Of a stretch of DNA of 64,000 nt, positions 7,961 through 16,519 are shown piece by piece. The notes beneath the pieces were generated by a model. The model was not told the DNA's origin, ran no database searches, and worked only from the letters and a program-made list of their open reading frames with translations. Within the stretch, counting starts at the first letter, position 1. Each line of letters begins with the position of its first letter. The translations under genes and the position numbers were made by a program. The stretch comes from Antrihabitans stalactiti (GTDB lineage Bacteria > Actinomycetota > Actinomycetes > Mycobacteriales > Mycobacteriaceae). The stretch is from NCBI RefSeq assembly GCF_012932915.1, contig NZ_VCQU01000013.1:109630-173629 (forward strand). Reading direction: 5' to 3'.

Positions 7961-8395
7961 ATGAACCCGATCGGGAAAAAGCTGATGGCCAGCGGAAACA
8001 AGATGATGTCGGCGTTGTATCGACGCTCGAACGGAAAGATCGGCGGCAAGGCGAAAGCCGGTCTGCCGGTAATTTTGTTGACTGTGCCGGGGCGAAAAAC
8101 GGGCGAGCCACGGACCGCACCGATCTGCTATTTCAAGCAGGACGACAGCTACATCGTCGTCGGGTCGGCAGGCGGAATGAAGCCCGAACCGCAGTGGGTA
8201 CGCAACCTCGCCGCTGCTGGCGGCGGCCAGGTCCGCAATGGTGCCGACCAGTTCGGCGTGACCGCACGCTTCACCGAAGGTGCCGAGTGGGAACACCTTT
8301 GGAACGACGTTGTCATCGCAAAAGCGCCCTTCTTCGCCGACTACGCGACGAAATCGGGCCGAGTTCTCCCGATAGCGATCCTCACGCCGAACTAG
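7961..8395 (+). CDS. Ddn-like nitroreductase/deazaflavin-dependent oxidoreductase
   Basis: 144 residues with a strong ribosome binding site (GAGGAGAGGAG). The sequence follows the DUF385/Ddn family: an N-terminal amphipathic region (MNPIGKKLMASGNKMM), LLTVPGRKTGEPRTAPI, then DSYIVVGSAGG and WVRNLAA. These are the F420H2-binding split-barrel motifs of the M. tuberculosis nitroreductase Ddn and relatives, which use F420 to reduce quinones and nitro compounds near the membrane. It follows a MarR gene and is bounded downstream by a perfect palindrome, so a small marR-linked redox unit is plausible. The physiological substrate is unknown. Confidence 0.85.
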   Translation: MNPIGKKLMASGNKMMSALYRRSNGKIGGKAKAGLPVILLTVPGRKTGEPRTAPICYFKQDDSYIVVGSAGGMKPEPQWVRNLAAAGGGQVRNGADQFGVTARFTEGAEWEHLWNDVVIAKAPFFADYATKSGRVLPIAILTPN

Positions 8396-8445
8396 CCCTC
8401 GTGAGTCTTTTCGGAGTCTATAGACTCCGAAAAGACTCACGAGGG
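8396..8445. repeat. 50-nt perfect palindrome (dispersed family, copy 1)
   Basis: Positions 8396-8445 form an exact palindrome of two 25-nt arms with no loop; the core arm reads GTGAGTCTTTTCGGAGTC. It lies between convergent genes ending at 8395 and 8454, where it could act as a bidirectional hairpin terminator. Related copies are at 27602-27645 and 45918-45963. Confidence 0.85.
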
Positions 8446-8453
8446 TTGATGAT

Positions 8454-9353
8454 TCAGCCCAGCTCGACGACTGTGCCAGGGCGGGCCAGCGATGCGACGG
8501 TGATCTTTCCACCCTTGGCTGCGCTGATGATCTGGCCCTGCCACGCCGTGAAGCACGATGCGGCTTCACTGTTGTAAACGCGGTCGAGGATCGGGGTCAG
8601 CACCTTCGCAACTTCGCCTTCCGCCGCGATCAGCTGCGCCCGGTACGGACCGTAGTAGGGCAGGATCGCTTCCAGCACAACGGCTGTGATCCCCTGAACG
8701 TTGGTGATGATCGGTGCCAGCACCGGCTCGTACTGGGAGATCACCGGCGCGATTTCGGCCAGCACCGGTCCGACCAGTTGCAGTAGAGGCTGGTACACCG
8801 AGCCCAATGCGAACGCCTCCGACGAGAACGCTCCGGCCATAGGCGCCAGACCGATCAGTGAGGCAAGCCCGCCCTGCCTCTCGGCCGCGGGCCACCCGAG
8901 CGGGCAGGGCGGCTGTGTCGCAAGGGGACTTGCGTCGAACGGACTGGCTGTGCCTGGCGTCGTGCCGATCGGGACCGACTCACCCGGTGAGCCCGGCGTG
9001 ATCGGAGTGCCGGGGGAGACGGGCTTCGCAGGTGCACCGGGCGCCGCAGGAGTGCCCGGCTTGGCTTGCGCGAGCGGAACCGATGGACTCGTGTTCCCGG
9101 GCTTGATCGTCACTGCCGAGTTGGGTGCGCCGGGTGCAGGCGTCGGAGCGACCGCTGGCGGCGGAACCGGGGCGGCCGCCGCAGGCGCAGTAGCATTCGC
9201 CACCTGTGCTTGGGGAATGACGACGGCGACCTGATCGTTTCGGTCGGCGGTCAGGCCGGTGACGGCGACAGCACTGCCGATGACAACCAGTGCCGAGACC
9301 ACTCGGATCGCGCCCGCCAGCCGATTACGCGGCGCTGGTGTTGAGGTAGTCAT
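8454..9353 (-). CDS. secreted or anchored Pro/Ala-rich protein, unrecognised
   Basis: 299 residues. A hydrophobic segment at about 13-35 can serve as signal or anchor. Residues from about 55 to 150 are a Pro/Ala/Gly/Thr-rich linker with repeated PG.P motifs, typical of cell-wall-spanning stretches. The last 140 residues form a more ordered domain with hydrophobic helices (LQLVGPVLAEIAPVISQYEPVL) and two Cys. The GTG/ATG start region follows the lipoprotein gene by 15 nt, so it is probably the last gene of the operon starting near 12153. I recognise no family. Likely envelope-located. Confidence 0.65.
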   Translation of the reverse strand: MTTSTPAPRNRLAGAIRVVSALVVIGSAVAVTGLTADRNDQVAVVIPQAQVANATAPAAAAPVPPPAVAPTPAPGAPNSAVTIKPGNTSPSVPLAQAKPGTPAAPGAPAKPVSPGTPITPGSPGESVPIGTTPGTASPFDASPLATQPPCPLGWPAAERQGGLASLIGLAPMAGAFSSEAFALGSVYQPLLQLVGPVLAEIAPVISQYEPVLAPIITNVQGITAVVLEAILPYYGPYRAQLIAAEGEVAKVLTPILDRVYNSEAASCFTAWQGQIISAAKGGKITVASLARPGTVVELG

Positions 9354-9368
9354 GTGTGTGGCTCCTGT

Positions 9369-10175
9369 TCAGTTGCCTGGCGGCGGGGATTGTGGGGCAG
9401 CGGAATCCGGCTCGAATGTGCCCTCGAGGTGCCACACGCCGGTGAAGCCGTTGAACGGGCCACCGACGATCAGGCTCGTCCATTGCAAGGTGAACCTCTT
9501 CGACTTGGCGTCGTAGGTCCCGGTCGCCGACGGACCGGTAGCGGCGTCGGTATTGGGGGCGTTGAGCCATTGGCGAGCGACCCAGTCCCACACCTGCTTC
9601 ACCTGGGCGGCGCCGGCAACTTGGGGCCCCACCTTCTCCGGTGGTTTCGGTGCGCCCTGGTTGAACTCCTGGTTGTTCCACGACGCGGCCCACGCCGACA
9701 GATCAGCGGTCAGGGTGCCGTTGTTGTCGACGACCTTCGGCGTCGCGACCGCGTGCTGGGTTTGGGGATCGACCGCATTGGTCGAGATGCCGAACTCGAC
9801 CGCGAAGAACTTGGTCGGCTTGGTGATCGACGCCGCCAGCGAATGTCCGTCCGCAAAACCGGGATTCGGCTCGCTCTGGAATCCGCCGGTCCGCAGACCG
9901 CCTTCGGTGCCGGGCTCGAGCAAAGTCGCCGTCCCGTTGATCGCCGGTGAGTCGCCGTTCGGCATGAACGGCCCCTTCTCCGGCGTTCCACCCGGCTGCA
10001 CCATGCGAAACCATGTGCCGCTCAACGTGTCTCCGTCGGCTTTGCCAGGTTCGAGGCGCAACAGGCCGACCAGCTCCTGTGGTCCGCTGGCAGGCGCATC
10101 GTCCTTGTCGCTACAGCCGGACACCGCGATGGTGCCGATGGCGAGCAGGGCAACTATGCGAGTCGCAATTTTCAT
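9369..10175 (-). CDS. lipoprotein, paralog of the 11167-12153 product
   Basis: 268 residues with a lipobox (IAVSGC) giving a lipidated Cys near residue 20. The mature part is homologous to the protein at 11167-12153: both carry a FRM..P motif, a TN..DPQT motif, WNNQ.FNQGAPKP, and a final WTS.IVGGPFN.FTG.WHL block. This copy has an extra stretch of about 30 residues (near VKQVWDWVARQWLN) before the final block. Its ATG overlaps the upstream stop as ATGA (10172-10175), indicating translational coupling. It probably sits on the outer face of the cytoplasmic membrane. No known family recognised. Confidence 0.7.
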   Translation of the reverse strand: MKIATRIVALLAIGTIAVSGCSDKDDAPASGPQELVGLLRLEPGKADGDTLSGTWFRMVQPGGTPEKGPFMPNGDSPAINGTATLLEPGTEGGLRTGGFQSEPNPGFADGHSLAASITKPTKFFAVEFGISTNAVDPQTQHAVATPKVVDNNGTLTADLSAWAASWNNQEFNQGAPKPPEKVGPQVAGAAQVKQVWDWVARQWLNAPNTDAATGPSATGTYDAKSKRFTLQWTSLIVGGPFNGFTGVWHLEGTFEPDSAAPQSPPPGN

Positions 10176-11170
10176 GTCCGAACTCCTTCGCGTACAACGG
10201 ATCGCGCGACGGCCGCTCCGACTACAAGACCGGGTATCACGAAGAACCAGCCGATCTGGGCGAAGGCGGCAAAGCCAAGCGGACGGGTCGTGTTGTCAAG
10301 GGCAACAACAGCGTCGAAGTTCTCGATGTTGTCGTTCATCGTGCCGATCAGGTTGGCGAATTCCGATGTCATCGGTTGCCATCGCGCGTGCAAGGTGTCG
10401 ATCGCCCGCAAGTCTGCGTCGGGGTGGGCGGCGCGGACGTCTGTGGCGAACCGGCTGTCGATTTCGCCTTCGGCACCGACCAGAGTGACGAAATATCCCT
10501 GGACTTTTCGTACTTCGTCGTGGGTGAGGATCGGCTTGAAGCCGTCGAGCACCGGCCCGGCTGCGGAAGCATGTGCAAACAGCCCCAATGCAATCGGCGT
10601 GGCGATCAGAATCGCTGCCAGTACGCCTGCACCTACTTCGGCGACCCGCGTCGAGCGGCCACCGACTGCCCTGCGCGCCCCGACGATGCCGATCCAGACG
10701 AGTCCGGCGCCGGGCAGCGCGAGCAACCACGGCAGCGTCCCGAAGGGCGGGAGGTCGGTCAAGCGCTCGAAATCGCTGCGGTTGTCGTCGATTGCGTCGA
10801 GCATCGTCGTCATGTCTGCGCGAATGCCGGGGTAGTCCCGCACGAACGTGTCGACGTAGCGATACTCGCCATTCGCCTGCCCTTTGTTCTGCAGCGCAAC
10901 GACGTTCGCCTGGGCGTCGCCGAGCACCGCGAGGTCGTCGCGATAACGCTCGACACTCGACGATGTTGTGAGCGGTTGGAACGACGCGAGCATTGCCTCG
11001 CCCTGGACGGCTCGGAGAAACATGCCGGTGACGAGCGGTCCGAGGATCAGGCCGAGTCCGACGACGACGATCAGAACGAACGGCCAGCGCGAGCGACTCG
11101 GCGCTGTTGCGACGTACTCCGGCGGCAGCGCAGCCGATTCAATGGCCGCGCTACCGGGTAGTGCCATCAC
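10172..11170 (-). CDS. polytopic membrane protein with internal duplication
   Basis: 332 residues with four hydrophobic segments (about 30-52, 143-166, 178-200 and 298-322) enclosing two extracytoplasmic loops of roughly 90 residues. The halves look duplicated: FQPLTTSSSVERY...VLG pairs with FKPILTHDEVRKV...LVG, and IDDNRSDFERLTD...LPG with MNDNIENFDAVVA...IPG. It overlaps both neighbours by 4 nt (ATGA at 11167-11170 and 10172-10175), so it is translated with the two paralogous exported proteins and is a natural membrane partner for them. No family recognised. Confidence 0.7.
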   Translation of the reverse strand: MMALPGSAAIESAALPPEYVATAPSRSRWPFVLIVVVGLGLILGPLVTGMFLRAVQGEAMLASFQPLTTSSSVERYRDDLAVLGDAQANVVALQNKGQANGEYRYVDTFVRDYPGIRADMTTMLDAIDDNRSDFERLTDLPPFGTLPWLLALPGAGLVWIGIVGARRAVGGRSTRVAEVGAGVLAAILIATPIALGLFAHASAAGPVLDGFKPILTHDEVRKVQGYFVTLVGAEGEIDSRFATDVRAAHPDADLRAIDTLHARWQPMTSEFANLIGTMNDNIENFDAVVALDNTTRPLGFAAFAQIGWFFVIPGLVVGAAVARSVVREGVRT

Positions 11171-12153
11171 CGACCTCGTCGTCGCGCAATGCGGTCGGCG
11201 TTGGTGAACACGGCAACAGCGACGATTGCAAGGATGAGCAGCCCCGGGACGAGCCAGACGGGAGGCCGATCTTTTCGGGGCAGGTCAACCGTTCTCGCGG
11301 CCAAGTTCGGATCGCCAGCGACGACTGGCTGTGCCGCGGCGGGTGCCGGGGTTGGCGCTGCGGCCTCTGCCGGCGCAGGTGCTACGACTCCTGGTTCGGC
11401 CGGGGGCGCCCCCGGGACGGTCGGGGGAGCGGCGGGTGGTGTGGCGACGGGTGCAGCCGCGGGTTCGGTCGGAAGACCGGATCCGCGGTATTGCCCGGCG
11501 AGGTGCCACAGGCCGGTGAAGTTGTTGAACGGTCCGCCGACGATCTGACTGGTCCACTCGATGACGAAATTGCCTGCGCCGTCGATGGTTCCGTGAATCG
11601 GGCTCGTTTTGCCGTCGTAGCTACCGCCCGGCTTCGGGGCCCCCTGGTTGAAGACCTGGTTGTTCCAGGTCACTCCGAGGCTGCTCAGGTCACCCGAGAG
11701 TTCGGACCCGTTCGCATAGATCTGCGGTACGGACGTCCCTGAGCCCGTTTGCGGGTCGGTCGAGTTCGTCGCGGTGGCGAAATCGACGCCGTAGAACCGA
11801 ACCGGTGTCGTGACCTGCCCAGACCGCGCATTGCCTGAGCCGTCGAACGCTGCTGCCGGCTGCGGTTGGTAGCTGCCGCTGACCAAGCCGCCGTCGCTGC
11901 CAGCCGAAAGCGGCGTCACAGTCTGATCGCTGCACGTCGAGTCACTGTTCTGGAGATATGGCCCGGACGCATCGCCCGTCGGCAGGATCATCCGAAAGAA
12001 GCTGCCGGATACCGAGCCACCACTGCACACTCCTGGCGCGAGCGCGAGCAAGCCGTTGAGCGGCGTCGGCTGGGCGTTGGCGAGCGGCGGTGAAATCAGC
12101 GCGAAACCGAGGACGGCCGCGGCTGCCCCGAAGCGGAGGCATCTCCGTCCCAT
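11167..12153 (-). CDS. exported protein with C-terminal membrane anchor, paralog of 9369-10175
   Basis: 328 residues from the ATG at 12153, chosen because AAAGGA lies 7 nt upstream and the sequence then begins with a clean signal peptide (MGRRCLRF to ANA near residue 27). A beta-rich domain (about 30-220) ends with the WNNQ.FNQGAPKP and IEWTSQIVGGPFNNFTGLWHL motifs shared with the downstream lipoprotein. A Pro/Ala-rich linker follows, then one membrane helix and a basic tail (RIARRRGR). It is therefore a type I membrane protein facing the cell wall. Its stop overlaps the next start. Domain function unknown. Confidence 0.7.
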   Translation of the reverse strand: MGRRCLRFGAAAAVLGFALISPPLANAQPTPLNGLLALAPGVCSGGSVSGSFFRMILPTGDASGPYLQNSDSTCSDQTVTPLSAGSDGGLVSGSYQPQPAAAFDGSGNARSGQVTTPVRFYGVDFATATNSTDPQTGSGTSVPQIYANGSELSGDLSSLGVTWNNQVFNQGAPKPGGSYDGKTSPIHGTIDGAGNFVIEWTSQIVGGPFNNFTGLWHLAGQYRGSGLPTEPAAAPVATPPAAPPTVPGAPPAEPGVVAPAPAEAAAPTPAPAAAQPVVAGDPNLAARTVDLPRKDRPPVWLVPGLLILAIVAVAVFTNADRIARRRGR

Positions 12154-12241
12154 TTTGTTGTCCTTTGCGATCGTCTGGATGGCATCGCACCCATCCGAAC
12201 GCACAGCACCTACCGCAGTCACGAGTTCCGCTCAGTGCGAA

Positions 12242-13387
12242 TTAAAGGCCGGCAGCACTCCAATGCGACGCTGCCAGGCTCGTCGGGGTGGCAACGGTGC
12301 TGCTCGCAGGGGCTGACTCGGCTTCGTCGTCGCCGCCCCAGACGAGTATGCCGATGACGACTGCGACGAGCACCACAGCGAGGGCAGCGAGCGCAAGGAG
12401 AGCCGGGCGCCGGTTTCGAACCGGTCCTACGTCAACCGGTGTCGACGCGACCGGGGCTGCCGGGCGTACCTGGATCGGGTGCGGACCGCTGTGGGTTTCC
12501 ACCATTGTCGCTGCGGGACCGGCGACCGACGGCGGCACGTGCGATGCGCCCTGCGTCGGCAACGCGAGGTCTGCACTGCGGTGCAGTGCCAGGTATGCCG
12601 CCTCGGCGAGTTGTCCTGCGCTGCTGTAACGAGCAGCAGGATCTTTGGCCATTCCGCGCGCAACAACATTGTCGAGGCCGACAGGAACATCGGGATGGGT
12701 GTCGCTCGGTCGTGGCGGCGTGAGCGAGAAGTGCCCGTGATACTGCTGATAGACCGTGGTGCCAGGGAACGGTCGCGCTCCGGTGAGACATTCGCTGAGC
12801 ACGCACGCAAGCGCGTACACGTCGACGCGAGCGTCCGAACGTCCGTCGGTGAATCGTTCGGGTGCCATGTACGCATAGGTTCCGATGGCAAGACCGGTCC
12901 GGTTGAGCGGCTCGTCGGTGACACCGGCAACGCCGAGATCGATCAGATAGGTGAAGTCGTTCGTCGTCACCAGCAAGTTGGACGGCTTCACGTCGCGATG
13001 GACCAAACCTTGATTGTGAGCTGCATCGAGCGCCGAGGCCGCCTGCTCGATCACATGGACCGCGCGCTCGGGCGTCATCGGTCCGGTCCGGGCGAGGATC
13101 TTCCGCACGTCGATGCCGTCGATCAACGCCATATCCACGAACAGCCGACCGTCGATCTCGCCGATTCGATGGGTCGGGATGACGTGCGGTTCGTGCAGAC
13201 CCGCGACCGCTTTTCCTTCTCGCAGGAAGCGGTTTCGGTACTCGTCGTCCGCTGTGTACTGCGGGGGTAGAACCTTGAGCGCGACCATTCGTTCGGCGGT
13301 GGTGTCGTAGGCCTTGTAGACCTCACCCATGCCACCGTTGCCGAGCAATTCGTGCAGGCGGTAGTCACCGAATGCTGTGCCGTCCAC
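12242..13387 (-). CDS. membrane Ser/Thr protein kinase
   Basis: 381 residues. The kinase domain (about 9-265) has the glycine loop GNGGMGEVY, VALKVL lysine, HRDVKPSN catalytic loop and APE-type MAPERF; the metal-binding DFG is replaced by DLG (LIDLGVAG), a substitution seen in some actinobacterial kinases. After a Pro/Ala-rich linker comes one transmembrane helix (about 328-351) and only about 30 extracytoplasmic residues, so a large sensor domain is absent. It is followed 88 nt later by the exported-protein operon in the same direction; a shared message, or phosphorylation of those membrane proteins, is inference. Confidence 0.9.
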   Translation of the reverse strand: MDGTAFGDYRLHELLGNGGMGEVYKAYDTTAERMVALKVLPPQYTADDEYRNRFLREGKAVAGLHEPHVIPTHRIGEIDGRLFVDMALIDGIDVRKILARTGPMTPERAVHVIEQAASALDAAHNQGLVHRDVKPSNLLVTTNDFTYLIDLGVAGVTDEPLNRTGLAIGTYAYMAPERFTDGRSDARVDVYALACVLSECLTGARPFPGTTVYQQYHGHFSLTPPRPSDTHPDVPVGLDNVVARGMAKDPAARYSSAGQLAEAAYLALHRSADLALPTQGASHVPPSVAGPAATMVETHSGPHPIQVRPAAPVASTPVDVGPVRNRRPALLALAALAVVLVAVVIGILVWGGDDEAESAPASSTVATPTSLAASHWSAAGL

Positions 13388-13457
13388 CGTCCACCTCGCT
13401 CGCTGTTGTCGTGTCCTGGGTGCTAGTCGAGCGTCCAGGTCTAGTTATTGTGCGCGT

Positions 13458-13910
13458 TCAACGGCTGGAGCGAAGAATCTCCTTCCAGCCTTCGACATCC
13501 TTTGTCCACCAAGCGGCGCTGTCCGGTCCTTTCTCCGTTTCGAAAGTCACATGAAGAAGTTTTCTTCCGACGGAATTGCCGAGATGTGCCGAAACGAGGT
13601 CGACCTTGCGGATAGCGGTCACCGGAATTTCCAGCGGTTCCGACGATCCCGCACGCGAGAACCACAACACCGTGGGGGTCAGAGCCAACGCGCCGTTTCC
13701 TCGTATCTGCGCGGCGCCCTTCGACTCCAGGCCGAAGAAGTTCGCCATCGCGTCGGAGCGTACAACTTCTTCGGGTGAGAATCGCGCCGAGATTTTTTCG
13801 GCACTCGCCTTGCGGACCTTCCCGACTACTACGCGCAGTGTGCCGAAGACGATAGCCAAAATCACCACGATCAGGCCCACGACCAGCAATGCAATCGTCA
13901 ATGCGTTCAT
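13458..13910 (-). CDS. small membrane-anchored protein, paralog of 6377-6835
   Basis: 150 residues from the ATG at 13910, which puts the membrane helix (MNALTIALLVVG...) at the N-terminus as in the paralog; an in-frame GTG 11 codons upstream is possible. The soluble domain holds FFGLESK, LTPTVLWFSRAG, PLEIP and IRKVDL in the same order as the gene at 6377-6835. No strong ribosome binding site is visible. The gene lies 70 nt upstream of the kinase and on the same strand, and is divergent from the metallophosphoesterase gene. Function unknown. Confidence 0.6.
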   Translation of the reverse strand: MNALTIALLVVGLIVVILAIVFGTLRVVVGKVRKASAEKISARFSPEEVVRSDAMANFFGLESKGAAQIRGNGALALTPTVLWFSRAGSSEPLEIPVTAIRKVDLVSAHLGNSVGRKLLHVTFETEKGPDSAAWWTKDVEGWKEILRSSR

Positions 13911-13967
13911 CGCGGCAGAATAGCGGGGGACCCATTCGCGCACCGCGGCAACAGGGAGAAATCGGAC

Positions 13968-15368
13968 ATGACGTGTTGCCGGCCGTCACGACGCGGGTTG
14001 CTGCGGCTGATGGCGGCAGGGGTGTTGCTGCCGGCGGCGGGCCTCGCCAGAGCGGGTGTCGGCCGCGCGGCGACCGAACCGATGATCGCGACGGACCTCG
14101 AGATCGTCACCGTCACAGACGTCTCGGTGGTCGTGACCTGGTCGACCGTGTCGCCGGATCACGTCGACGCCTACGGCCGTCCGGTGGGAATCGACGCCGA
14201 TACCGAATTGCGCATCGGCCCGGCCGATTCAGTAGCAGTGCCGGTGGTAACGCTCTTCGATGCGACGCCGACGCCGTACCACTATGCCGAGGTGCACGGC
14301 CTGGAGCCGGGACGTGCGTATCGGGTCGAGGCATACTCCTACGGAGTGCGTGCGGTCCCGTCGATGGTGTCGACGACACTGGTCGGCGCACCCGAGGCCG
14401 CGGGTCGGTTCACGACCTTGGTGCCGCCGCCGGGGCGCCTGGTCAGGACCGTCGCGCTCAGCAACGACGTCCATTTCGGCGAGGAAGTGAGCGGTCTGAT
14501 CGCAGGCGGTCAGCCGCCGGGCTTTTCGCAGGATCCTGGGCTGCCTCCTTACACCGAAGCGATGTTGGACGCGATGCTCGACGACCTCCGTCGCAGCGAT
14601 CGTGGCGCGGACCATCTCCTTGTCGCCGGTGACGTGACCTCCGAAGCTCGGTCCAGTGAATCCCATAGCGCGCGAGCCAGACTCGACAGCTGGGGTGGGC
14701 TCGGTCGTGACTGGTTCGTCAGCCGTGGCAACCACGATCGTCCGCACGGTGGGCGCGATTCTTGGGGGGAGGCGTTCATTCCCCGGCAGGAGCTGCAGAC
14801 CTACGACCTCGGCGGATTGCGAATGCTCGCTGTGGACACGTCTGCACCGGAAGCCGCGGGCGGCGTGATCGACCCGTCGCAGCTGGCAGCAGTTCGTGAC
14901 GAGTTCCGAAGCGACAAGGACCGTCCCACAGTTGTTTTCGGTCACCACCCAGTGACCTTCGAGGCGGCGACGACGAACATCGCGGGTCCGGGATTCGTGC
15001 TGGAGCGAGGTGCAGCCGGGGAGTTGCAGCAGCTCTATGCCGGTGCTCCTGGTGTCTTCCTGCACCACAGCGGTCACACGCATCGCAACCGACGGACTCG
15101 ACCGGACCGAGACGACGTTGCGGTCGAATTCCTCGAAGTCGGCGCGGTCAAGGAGTACCCGGGTGGTTACAGCCTGCTGCGGATCTACGACGGCGGGTAC
15201 ATGGTGAACTTCTACAAGACCCGCACCGACCTTGCTCGGCGCTGGAGCGCGCGCACTCGCGGCCAGTATTACGGGCTTTTCGGCGATTATGCCTTCGGGA
15301 CTTTCGATGATCGAAACCACGTCGTTGTGCGTGATTTGTCGGGTCTTTCGGCCGCAGCTGCCCGCTGA
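13968..15368 (+). CDS. Tat-exported metallophosphoesterase
   Basis: 466 residues. The N-terminus carries a twin-arginine signal (SRRGLLRLM followed by a hydrophobic stretch and ARA-type cleavage near residue 30). An N-terminal fibronectin-like domain (about 40-155), as in purple acid phosphatases, precedes a calcineurin-type phosphoesterase domain with NDVHFG, LLVAGDVT, SRGNHDRP, FGHHPV and HSGHTHRN, the five metal-ligand motifs. Export by Tat fits a folded metalloenzyme. The GGGAG-like site 8 nt before ATG supports the start. Substrate unknown; phosphomonoesters or diesters in the periplasmic space are likely. Confidence 0.85.
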   Translation: MTCCRPSRRGLLRLMAAGVLLPAAGLARAGVGRAATEPMIATDLEIVTVTDVSVVVTWSTVSPDHVDAYGRPVGIDADTELRIGPADSVAVPVVTLFDATPTPYHYAEVHGLEPGRAYRVEAYSYGVRAVPSMVSTTLVGAPEAAGRFTTLVPPPGRLVRTVALSNDVHFGEEVSGLIAGGQPPGFSQDPGLPPYTEAMLDAMLDDLRRSDRGADHLLVAGDVTSEARSSESHSARARLDSWGGLGRDWFVSRGNHDRPHGGRDSWGEAFIPRQELQTYDLGGLRMLAVDTSAPEAAGGVIDPSQLAAVRDEFRSDKDRPTVVFGHHPVTFEAATTNIAGPGFVLERGAAGELQQLYAGAPGVFLHHSGHTHRNRRTRPDRDDVAVEFLEVGAVKEYPGGYSLLRIYDGGYMVNFYKTRTDLARRWSARTRGQYYGLFGDYAFGTFDDRNHVVVRDLSGLSAAAAR

Positions 15369-15453
15369 TCACGACAAATAGGATCGCCTTTTCGGAGTCG
15401 AATCGATACTTTTCACCGTGATTTTCGCAGGCCTGGAGTGTTGGTAATGTTGC

Positions 15454-15465
15454 TTAGGCATACCT
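15454..15465 (+). promoter_or_regulatory. IdeR/DtxR-type iron box
   Basis: TTAGGCATACCT differs from the core of the known actinobacterial iron box (TTAGGCTAACCT) only at the central two positions. It lies 30 nt before the ATG of the iron-binding lipoprotein gene and would overlap its promoter, as expected for Fe-dependent repression by IdeR/DtxR. Confidence 0.65.
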
Positions 15466-15494
15466 CAGCTTTCAAGCGTCAAGAAGGGTCGCGA

Positions 15495-16517
15495 ATGCGA
15501 GCAGGTTGGAAAAAGTTCGGCGTTGCAATGCTTGCGGCGACCGCGATGGTCGGCGGCGCCGTGGGTTGTTCGTCGAGTTCGGATAATCCCGACGAGATTC
15601 TGGTCTACAACGCTCAGCACGAATCCCTGACGAAGGAATGGATCGACGCCTTCACCAAGGAAACCGGAATCAAGGTGACAGTCCGTCAAGGTGGCGATAC
15701 CGAACTTGGCAACCTGCTCGTGACCGAGGGCGACAAGTCGCCGGCCGACGTCTTCCTCACCGAGAATTCGCCCGCGATGGCGCTGGTGGAGAACGCGGGG
15801 CTGTTCGCGGATGTCGACAAGGCAACGCTCGATCAGGTCCTTCCCGGGTACCGCCCGTCGACCGGGAAATGGACGGGGATTGCAGGTCGCTCGACGGTGT
15901 TCGTATACAACAAGGACAAGCTGTCGGCGGACCAGTTGCCGAAGTCGATCATGGACCTCGCCGATCCGAGCTGGAAGGGTCGCTGGGCAGGCGCGCCGTC
16001 GGGTGCAGACTTCCAGGCCATCGTCAGCGCGATTCTCGAGCTCAAAGGTGAGGACGCGACCCGCGCCTGGCTGAAGGCGATGAAGGAAAACGCCGATATC
16101 CGCAAAAACAACATCGCGACGATGATGGCCGCGAACGCGGGGGAGATCCCCGGCGGCATCATGTACCACTACTACTGGTTCGGCGACCAGGCGAAGACAG
16201 GCGAGAACAGCAACAACACCGCGCTGCACTACTTCAAGAACGGTGACCCTGGTGCGTTCGTCAGCGTGTCCGGTGGCGGCGTGCTGAAGTCCAGCGGCAA
16301 GCAGGAGAAAGCGCAGCAGTTCCTGAAGTTCATCACCGGCAAGGCCGGGCAAGAGGTGCTGAAAAACGGAACGTCGTACGAGTACCCGGTTGCCAGTGGC
16401 GTCGCCGCCAATCCGAAGTTGGTCCCGCTCGCGGACTTACAAGCTCCCTTGGTCGACCCCTCGAAGCTCAACAGCAAGAAGGTGACCGATCTGATGACCG
16501 AGGCTGGTCTCCTCTAG
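15495..16517 (+). CDS. Fe(III) ABC transporter substrate-binding lipoprotein
   Basis: 340 residues from the ATG at 15495 (GAAGGG upstream). A signal with a relaxed lipobox (AVGC) is followed by a periplasmic binding fold beginning ILVYNAQHESL, the N-terminal motif of the FbpA/AfuA/FutA ferric-binding proteins, and PADVFLTENSPAM. The paired Tyr region (IMYHYYWFG) resembles the iron-ligand segment of the family. It is the first gene of a three-gene importer with a permease 2 nt downstream and an ATPase overlapping the permease. The iron box at 15454-15465 supports iron as substrate. Confidence 0.85.
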   Translation: MRAGWKKFGVAMLAATAMVGGAVGCSSSSDNPDEILVYNAQHESLTKEWIDAFTKETGIKVTVRQGGDTELGNLLVTEGDKSPADVFLTENSPAMALVENAGLFADVDKATLDQVLPGYRPSTGKWTGIAGRSTVFVYNKDKLSADQLPKSIMDLADPSWKGRWAGAPSGADFQAIVSAILELKGEDATRAWLKAMKENADIRKNNIATMMAANAGEIPGGIMYHYYWFGDQAKTGENSNNTALHYFKNGDPGAFVSVSGGGVLKSSGKQEKAQQFLKFITGKAGQEVLKNGTSYEYPVASGVAANPKLVPLADLQAPLVDPSKLNSKKVTDLMTEAGLL

Positions 16518-16519
16518 CC

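Noticed and set aside
8396..8445. Calling the palindrome only a terminator
   Set aside because: Its position between convergent genes fits, but the same element occurs between divergent genes at 27602-27645, so it is listed as a repeat family with possible terminator use.
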